Of a DNA stretch of 64,000 bases, positions 57,293 to 64,000 are shown piece after piece (position 1 is the stretch's first letter; every line of letters begins with the position of its first letter). The position numbers and the translations under genes are program-made. Origin of the DNA: Mercenaria mercenaria (taxonomy: Eukaryota; Mollusca; Bivalvia; Venerida; Veneridae); NCBI RefSeq assembly GCF_021730395.1, contig NC_069366.1, positions 64,981,001 to 65,045,000 of the forward strand, read 5' to 3'. The notes beneath the pieces were generated by a model, which worked only from the letters and a program-made list of their open reading frames with translations, was not told the origin of the DNA and did not search any database.

Positions 57293-58176
57293 ATCCCCCG
57301 CCGTGGCGGAGGGATTATAGGAATGGTCTGCGTCCGTCCTTCCGTCAGTCCGTGCCCGCGAAATGATGGTTAAGTGACTGCATAACGGTACTTTCTCTTT
57401 GATGTCATTCATTCCGTTCTGTTTATGTGACTATTTTTCTTTTTATGTGACTGTTAGAACAATAGAGAGAACAATGGGGGAGTCACATAAAGACCGTTTC
57501 GTTAGAACGTCCGTCCTTCCGTCCGTCTTTCCGTCCTTCCGTCCGTAACAAAATCGTGTCCGGTCAATATCTCCTAAACCCCTTGAAGGATTTTCATGAA
57601 ACTTGGATCAAATGATCACCTCATCAAGACGGTGTACAGAACCCATAAGTCAGCCTTGACGGTTCAAGGTCAAGGTCACAACTCAAGGTCAAATGTTTGA
57701 GCCTGCCATTTTGTGTCCGCTCTATATCTCCTAAACCCCTTGAAGGAATTTTATAAAACTTGGGTCAAATGATCACCTCATCAAGACGATGTGCAGAACC
57801 CATGAGTCAGTCATGCCGGCTCAAGGTCAAGGTCACAACTTAGGGTCAAAGGTTTGAGCCTTCCATTTTGTGTCCGCTCTATATCTCCTAAATCCCTTGA
57901 AGGATTTTCATCAAACTTGGGTCAAACGATCACTTCATCAAGGCGATGTGCAGAACTTATGAGTCAGCCATGTCGGCTCAAGGTCAAGGTCACAACTGAA
58001 GGTCAAAGGTTTGAGCCTTCCATTTCGTGTCCGCTCTATATTTCCTAAACCCCTTGAAGGAGTTTTATAAAACTTGGGTCAAATGATTACCTCATCAGAA
58101 CGATGTGCAGAAATTATGAGTCAACCATGCCAGCTCAAGGTCAGGGTCACAACTAAGGGTCGAAGGTTTGAGATCT
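57293..58176 (-). mobile_element. Inverted copy of the 16.2-17.4 kb pearl-like element
   Basis: It starts AATCCCCCGCCGTGGCGGAG, then GGGATTATAGGAATGGTCTG, and CCGTCC tetranucleotide tracts at 57345-57360 and 57510-57545 (the core, interrupted). Four units of about 158 bp follow (anchors near 57583, 57741, 57897 and 58056) with CTCAAGGTCAAGGTCACAAC. It matches 16209-17404 read in reverse, with fewer units. 57360-57510 (GTGACTGTTAGAACAATAG) interrupts the core. Confidence 0.75.
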
Positions 58177-58378
58177 TCCTCAGTTGTTTCGTAAACATCA
58201 TGTAGTGTTTGAAAGCTGTAGCTATATACTTTCTGACTGAGAATCTGACGTAACGGGCATTGCCATTACATAAACTGTTTTTATTTTTTCAAAACAGGCG
58301 TATACAACGGTTTCAGTGAAGTATGTGATAATGGCCATCTTGGTCATATTGCATATTTACTGCGATACATGTACTTAC

Positions 58379-58662
58379 ATATTTAGTTTTGATATAATCA
58401 CTTCCGTCGTCCTTTCCGTAATATATCGATTCTTTCAGTCTCCTACCCCCAGCACTAAGATAATTCGTTTTGTTTATGTACTTTGTTTCGTGATGTTTCA
58501 TGGACATATCTTCTGTTCTGTATATAGCTCCTTCAGTTTCAATTTTATAGTTTTTCTTGAGCGTCATTCGAACTTTGGAGTCTGCATATGATATTTTGGG
58601 TTGAATGAGAACCGTTCGGCTTTCTCCTACTAATATAGGTATCGCAGCATGATGTAGAAGCA
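58379..58662 (-). CDS. Probable internal exon, unknown protein
   Basis: A 284-bp open stretch lies between acceptor TTTTCGACAG and a perfect donor GTAAGT, starting two bases into a codon and ending on a whole codon (Y). It reads HHAAIPILVGESRTVLIQP, KISYADSKVRMTLKKNYKI, GAIYRTEDMSMKHHETKYIN and KESIYYGKDDGSDYIKTKY. It is charged and tyrosine-rich, without hydrophobic segments or cysteines. No homologue recognised. Flanking exons were not found; repeats fill the sequence downstream. Confidence 0.4.
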
Positions 58663-59329
58663 CTGTCGAAAAATAGAAAAATGAAAGGAAGCAGATAAAA
58701 TAAAATTAATAAAAGATGATTGACTATAGGTTACCTATAAACGATGCTAAGTATTGCCTTCGTTAAACTGCATCATTTGAAAGGAACTTGTGCATGAATT
58801 CTATGTATCGAACATAATAATACTGAATACAACATTCTGGTCAACGCATTTTAATGAACAAGATTTGTTTACTAACCACATTCATCAAATTTCTAATTTC
58901 AAGTTTTCTTTCTTTAAACCTGGCTATTCATTAATTTTTACATCTGAATTACCAACCTATTTGAAAGTCTTAAACAAACCCCTGATTCAATTAGTAACCA
59001 TTTATGAAAAGACTCAAACCGAGTCGGCTGTGATTTTGCTCGGTTGCCTTCAATGCTTAGAAAGGATATTTTGTATTTATTTTATTTATAGTAGTGAATA
59101 TGTGATTAATTGATTTCATGTGAATAGTCCTTTAAAAAAGTGGAAATGCAGAAAGTTGTCAAATGTATAGAATATATCATGCAATAGAATTCAATACTGA
59201 CTTAAATGCCTTTCACGTTTAATGCCTTATCCGTTAAAAAATACGGCACATTGGTTTTAATCTGTATGTAATTAAATGTTTTCGTAAGATGAAATTAAAG
59301 TAGAGACTATTTTTCACGAAAAAAGTATG
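58663..59329. other. No gene resolved
   Basis: AT-rich. The open frame at 58790-59113 (plus) resembles no family; 59005-59060 (CTCAAACCGAGTCGGCTGTG) faintly matches the dispersed repeat at 63240-63330. Confidence 0.3.
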
Positions 59330-60830
59330 TCTACCCCATTTAACACGCAACAAATCAAGGGTCATAACTCTAAAGAAGATTTACTAAGCCATAACATTCC
59401 AACAATGTACACAACTAAGCTTTCCATTGGCAACTCCTTTGAAGTTTGATAGAATTCCAACCAGTGGTATAGGGAAAAAAGCAGTGATATCAAAGAATGA
59501 CAAAGCATGGGTCATGTCTCCGCTGAAAATCATTAAATCAGGATAAGGCAATGATTGACACAACTATGCTTCACAATAACCGCTCTAGAGGTTTGGTAAC
59601 ATTCAGCCTAATGGTATACAGCAAGTAGTGTAAACACTATAAAATATGACAAATCAAGGGTCATAAAAATCCCTGAGCTGGTATATGCCGATAACATATA
59701 TAACTAGAGTCAGCACTGATAACTCCTGTAAGGTTTGATGGAAATCTGCCTGATGGTGTGAAAGAAGTTGCCAAATTATAAAAAAAGACAAATAAAGGGT
59801 CATAACTCTCCTGAAAGTCATTTAACCAGAACGTGTCGATAGTATGCGTAGTAAGACAAGGCACTGATCACTCTTACAAGGTTTGATGGAAATTCGCCTT
59901 GTCATTAGCTCACCTGAGTACGAAGTGCTCAAGGGTGAACTATTGTGGTCAGTGATTGTCCGTCGTTCGTCGCGCGTCGTTCATCGTGCGTCGGCCGTCA
60001 GCATTTTGTTGGCCGGTGATCTAGTGGTAACACGCTTGAAGGCCAATCCTGAGGTACGGGGAGGAAATTTGTGAGATGCTCTTAAGTGTCTCCCACCTGA
60101 CTAAGAGGCCTGTATTGGTTCTACCCAGGGAAGATGGCTTCGCGTGTATCGGTGCTATACACCGGGCACTTTAAAGAACCAGACTGTCTATTCGCAAAGA
60201 GCTAGGCTAAGTTAGCAGGACAGGCCGGTATCTCTTTCTTATCTCTCTGTCTGTTTTGGGGACTTTATCTCACTCTGTCCCTCTGGTCAGGTCGCTCTGT
60301 ACTAGTAGAATTCCGCGCCCTGTGTGGCTGCGTTCGCTATATGTAAAGCGCCTTTGAACGTGTTTATCATGAAAAGGGCGCTATATAAATCTGGTATAAT
60401 AATAATAAAAATAATAATAATTATTATAATAATAATAACATTTTTCTTTAAACACCATCTCCTCCTAAAAAACCAGGTCGATTTTGATGAAACTTCACAG
60501 GGATGTTTTTTGGATGGTCTTCTTTAAAAATTGAATTCTGTACAGACATCTGTTTGCTATGGCAACCGAAAGGAAAAAACTTTAAAAATATTCTTGTCTG
60601 AAACCACAGGGCCTAGGGCTTTGATATCTGGTAGGTATTTAGCATTATCTAGTTGTCCGCTACCAAGTTTATGTGGAGAAGGTGAGAAAGGGGGTTTCCA
60701 CCTCCCGGCGGTTTTGGATTTTGGGCCTTTCCTTGAAAATATCGACATTTTCTCTTGCTATATTCCAGCGTTAATATATTTTGTTTGTCACATTTTGTAC
60801 TACGTATTACAAAGATGATCATTTGAATTC
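59330..60830 (+). mobile_element. Tandem-unit non-autonomous repeat(s), interrupted by a SINE
   Basis: 59340-59905 has three to four units of about 150 bp with AAATCAAGGGTCATAACTC and GGTTTGATGGAAATTYGCC-type text. 59907 starts another module, AGCTCACCTGAGTACGAAGT, GTCCGTCGTTCGTCGCGCG, which resumes after the SINE with AACACCATCTCCTCCTAAAA and GATGAAACTTCACAGGGATG. The second module is a repeat I recognise from bivalves. No protein is encoded. Confidence 0.6.
60007..60438 (+). mobile_element. SINE with L2/CR1-type tail, nested in another repeat
   Basis: A tRNA-like head (GCCGGTGATCTAGTGGTAAC) and a body with ATACACCGGGCACTTTAAAG are followed by the tail GTAAAGCGCCTTTGAACGTG, AAAGGGCGCTATATAAATC and (AAT)n. 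The tail matches the widely conserved 3' end of L2/CR1-type LINEs. Flanks CATTTT at 60001-60006 and 60439-60444 are the likely target duplication. Removing it rejoins the host repeat sensibly. Confidence 0.8.
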
Positions 60831-61189
60831 ATAATTTATCACACCGCTCATGCTTACTGACAGGGATCGTGACAGTGTCTAAAATTGCAACTAGAGCAGC
60901 CCCTGATATTTTGATATATATAACCAATTTCGTATAGAGTCCTGAGTAACCGTACCCTGGAAAGTGTGTGCTTCAATAGCTTGATCACTCTGAAACAATA
61001 CTTGGCCCGTACTTGTATTCATTAATAATTTTATAGACAGTAACGTTAAATCAACAGTTATAGTAGATATATAGTTATGTTTCAAAAAATATGCGTCACT
61101 GAAACACTGTCATTCTATAATATATTCTATTGTGCAACTGCCAAGACCCGTGCAGGCATATTGTGTATCGCCAAAGGGTCCTGACAAAG
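60831..61189. other. No gene seen
   Basis: AT-rich spacer without recognisable features. Confidence 0.35.
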
Positions 61190-61470
61190 CGTCTGTTAGG
61201 GTAACTGTGTCTAAATAAAATCTGAAAAGTAGATCCCTCGGAAGCACCGAGAACAAGGCAAACAGTGAATTTTGCAGACTTGGTTTGATTGAGTCTGTTC
61301 ACTGTTCTTGAGCAGTAATGGAAAGTGGAACACTTCCCACGCCCCCTAGCACCCGCTTAAGGAATATTCAATCTTCAAATCTAAATGAGTCGAAATCAAT
61401 GATCCCGAATGACCAGAAAATATAACAAAACTGAGACGGCCGCCACATAGCACTTAACACCCGGTTTTCT
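61190..61470 (-). repeat. Dispersed repeat, inverted relative to 63080-63360
   Basis: On the minus strand it reads GTGGCGGCCGTCTCAG, TTTTCTGGTCATTCGGGATC, CTTAAGCGGGTGCTAGGGGG, GAACAGACTCAATCAAACCA and CTTTTCAGATTTTATTTAG, in the same order as the plus-strand copy at 63080-63360. Not coding. Family unnamed. Confidence 0.7.
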
Positions 61471-61818
61471 GAAATAAATAAAATCTGAAAAGTAGATATA
61501 AATAATGATAAGAACAGCTTTGCATTGGTTCGAATATGCGATTTGTTCACATGTGTAGCAGTTGGGATTAGGTAAGAGTATTTATTTATTTGTTTATTTC
61601 CTATACAATGTGACAATTGCATAGGCAGTACTCGCACATAAAGGATGTACTAGTTTTTGTTGTTATCGTGTTTGAAATTTTCGTCAATGTTTAATTTATT
61701 GCATGATTTTTGCATCCGCATTTTGACAGGTTTTTGATAATTTATGTACTCACACATTGCAAATATTTCAAGGTTTCCCACGCAAAACGTATTTGTTCCA
61801 GTTAATGTAAACAACATT
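61471..61818. other. No gene seen
   Basis: AT-rich spacer; nothing recognised. Confidence 0.35.
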
Positions 61819-62055
61819 TGAGCCGTGCCATGAGAAAACCAACATAGTGGGTTTGCGACCAGCATGGATCCAGACCAGCCTGCGCATCCGCGCAGTCTGG
61901 TCAGGATCCATGCTGTTCGCTAACAGTTTCTCCAATTCCAATAGGCTTTAAAAGCGAACAGCATGGATCCTGACCAGACTGCGCGGATGCACAGGCTGGT
62001 CTGGGTCCATGCTGGTCGCAAAGCCATTATGTTGGTTTTCACATAGCACGGCTCA
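61819..62055. mobile_element. Palindromic MITE (TGAGCCGTGC ends)
   Basis: A 237-bp element. The ends TGAGCCGTGCCATGAGAAAA and the complement TGAGCCGTGCTATGTGAAAA match well. Inner arms carry GACCAGCATGGATCCAGACC and GTCTGGGTCCATGCTGGTC, so nearly the whole element folds on itself around a loop of about 45 bp. TT lies on both sides as a possible short target duplication. A bivalve MITE I recognise by sequence; no superfamily name is assigned. Confidence 0.8.
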
Positions 62056-62449
62056 TTTAATACTGGCAAATGCAAATTCAGAATGCATAAATTGCTAAAT
62101 GGTATTTCGGTATCCAGATTTGGATATAGATTGATGGATTTAAGTGCACGCATTAACAAATCATCAATATAACAGCAAAAGTGTTATATTTAGCATAATT
62201 TTTTTCTTACTCGAGACATTGGCTGATAATTTTTGTTCTCCTGCTGCTCTCTTGATTTACCAATAAAGCACATGTCATTTGAAACTTGAACAGCAGGGTG
62301 AGACGTGTGTCCTGTTTTTGAGGAAACAAATTTTCCAACATGGCCAAATTGAGTATATCGAGGGTCAATGGACATACATAGTGCTATGTTGGTACGTTTG
62401 TATAGAACCGGCGTTCGGTTGTTGCCACAGAAGCTTGCATGTACAATAG
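62056..62449. other. No gene seen
   Basis: AT-rich. The open frame at 62190-62480 (minus) runs into the SINE and has no recognisable protein. Confidence 0.35.
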
Positions 62450-62616
62450 ATTTGTCTGGTATAACGACGCACCGACACAAATTTAGGTCATATGGGATCT
62501 TTCTAGCTATGATAGTAGAGGAAGACCCCAGGTGACCCTCCGTGCATTATTTCATCACGGGCGGCCATCTAGGTAGAACCTCCGAGCTTCTGTTAGTAAG
62601 CTGGATGGCTTCCTTA
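62450..62616 (-). mobile_element. SINE copy, GACGGAAGGTTGGTG family, minus strand
   Basis: On the minus strand: GGAAGCCATCCAGCTTACT, CCCGTGATGAAATAATGCAC, GGAGGGTCACCTGGGGTCTT, CCATATGACCTAAATTTGTG and TCGGTGCGTCGTTATACC, the best-preserved copy of this family in the window. Confidence 0.75.
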
Positions 62617-63079
62617 CTTGTTTTCCCCATAGAATCTCTTTTTTGACAGAGTTCTTGGATTGTGTTGCAAAATGATTCCCCTAAGGTAATGCTCTAAATC
62701 TAAAACATCCAGTTAGCATACGTTTTGTACTAGTAATAAATATTTATACTGTGTTTCGATATTCATGCATTTTGTCTTATTTTAAACCTAATGCATAGTA
62801 CTGTTAACTTAATTGTATGTTTTCATAAACTAAATGTAGTAATTGTTCGCATTTTCAAATGTAAAATTCGGATCTAGTATATCTTTGAGATATGGTCTGT
62901 AGCTTATACCCGCTCGAACTTTGTATGTTCAAAACTCCGCACGAGGTGTCTTTTTAATAAGAATAACCCATATCAAACTTTATCCAGGTACCAGTTCATT
63001 GCTATTATTCTTCTTAGTTGTATTCTTTGCTTCCAAGGGATCTTTTTACATATTTTATTAACTATCACAACAGCAATCT
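62617..63079. repeat. Spacer with a partial copy of the 63.2 kb repeat
   Basis: 62998-63055 (GCTATTATTCTTCTTAGTTG, TATTCTTTGCTTCCAAGGG) duplicates part of 63276-63330. Otherwise unique AT-rich DNA without a gene. Confidence 0.45.
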
Positions 63080-63360
63080 TTAAGTGCCGTGTGGCGGCTG
63101 TAAAAAGTCTCCCCGTACTTGGATTCAGTGTTGTGACATTTTCTGGTCCTTTGGGATCATGCAGTCCATTCAACATATGTGTAATAGAGTTCCGCTTAAG
63201 CCGGTGCTAGGGGGCATGAGAGGTGTTGCACATTCCATTACCTCTCGTGAACAGACTCAATCAAACCGAGTCTGCTATTATTCTTCTTGGTTGTATTCTT
63301 TGCTTCCAATGGAACTTTTTACAGATTTTATTCAGTTATATCCGAAGGAGGCAACGGGAT
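63080..63360 (+). repeat. Dispersed repeat, direct copy of the 61.2-61.5 kb repeat
   Basis: Contains GTGTGGCGGCTGTAAAAAG, TTTTCTGGTCCTTTGGGATC, CCGCTTAAGCCGGTGCTAGG, GAACAGACTCAATCAAACCG and CTTTTTACAGATTTTATTCA. The open frame at 63084-63395 spans it and is not considered coding. Confidence 0.7.
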
Positions 63361-64000
63361 TTCCTCCCAGCACTAAACACTTAAAAGCTGTATAGTTCTT
63401 TTGAGACACAAACATGTGCTTGTAAATTATTGCATGATTACTTTAATTGATCATCCTTTACTAAACTTCCTAAACGTTTCAGAGTTTACCTGCATATTTT
63501 CCATGACTTAATACACTTGCTTTACTTTCATATTTTGAATGTTTCTACTTAAGTTTGCCACTTGGGCACTCAGTTGGTTCTTGTGAGACATATCTATGCG
63601 AAAAATTTTCTAAAGAAAACTTTAACCAAGAGATGCTCAGTATACACATGTGTAATAAAAATCGTTTGACATGGTTGTGATAACCTTTACAAGTTCAATT
63701 AAAAACATACGATATTTGAAATAATTAATATAATATTATCGACACCAGTTGTTATGTCCGTACTCACTATTTGAGGTTTGTTTACTTTAGCGCTATTAGT
63801 TACAATATTTATTCCACCGATGAAAATTGGAAATCACTGCAGATATGATATACAGAATAAACACTGTCAGTAAGACAAGTTTCATCTGTCAAATTGCTTC
63901 TTTGTAAGCAGTATATGATTTGGAAAGAAGAAAGATATAAATAGATGTATCGGTTGAATGTGTTGCCACTGGCCCTTCCTGTGCAGTGTCCAATGTGTTC
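63361..64000. other. No gene seen
   Basis: AT-rich sequence to the window edge; nothing recognised. Confidence 0.35.

Noticed and set aside
58790-59113. 107-codon plus-strand frame
   Set aside because: Hydrophobic AT-rich composition without recognisable motifs or splice support.

Overview
This 64 kb window is eukaryotic nuclear DNA, AT-rich, with spliced genes and very many repeats. It most likely comes from a bivalve mollusc, possibly a venerid-type clam. The basis is recognition of repeat families common in bivalves: arrays built on GACCTTGACCTTTGACC, Helentron/pearl-like non-autonomous elements with tetranucleotide cores and 3' hairpins, RUDI/V-SINE-like SINEs, and TTAA-flanked MITEs. 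The species is inference. No prokaryotic features, CRISPR arrays, LTR elements or virus copies were seen.

Host genes are few and all those recognised lie on the minus strand. (1) 5168-6131 is the large 3' coding exon of a TMEM70/TMEM186-family protein, probably involved in assembly of mitochondrial respiratory complexes; a candidate first exon lies at 7757-7778. (2) 25910-33069 is a complete eight-exon DHRS4-like NADP(H) short-chain dehydrogenase/reductase. I reassembled it from consensus splice sites into a 251-residue protein ending in the peroxisomal signal SRL. (3) 51297-52082 is the terminal coding exon of a carbohydrate sulfotransferase of the Sulfotransfer_2 (CHST8-14) type. Two further splice-flanked open stretches (54827-55004 and 58379-58662) may be exons of unrecognised genes.

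The rest is mostly mobile or repetitive DNA. 1-4.7 kb, 8.4-12.4 kb, 16.2-17.4 kb, 56.1-58.3 kb and 59.3-60.8 kb hold tandem-unit elements, several ending in a hairpin. 20.4-23.2 kb holds a CCCCCTGGAC array split by an inserted segment, followed by a 1.37 kb element with long inverted ends. 31.2-32.9 kb is a satellite inside DHRS4 intron 1. 36.2-42.2 kb is a decayed minus-strand LINE with a tandem array in its 3' region, next to a second plus-strand LINE remnant at 42.8-43.6 kb. SINEs and MITEs are scattered through 17.7-27.1 kb and 46-62 kb.

The most unusual signal is a set of foldback (hairpin) elements. At least five hairpins share a short constant core, TCGGCA(G)AGCC or its complement, at the hairpin tip, while the stem sequences differ from copy to copy yet stay self-complementary. 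Two copies (1443-1942 and 3520-4196) share the same flanking body but have different, internally matched stems at two separate hairpins, so the arms appear to evolve in concert. Several hairpins cluster in and around the DHRS4 introns, and one pair lies in opposite orientation on either side of DHRS4 exons 1 and 2.
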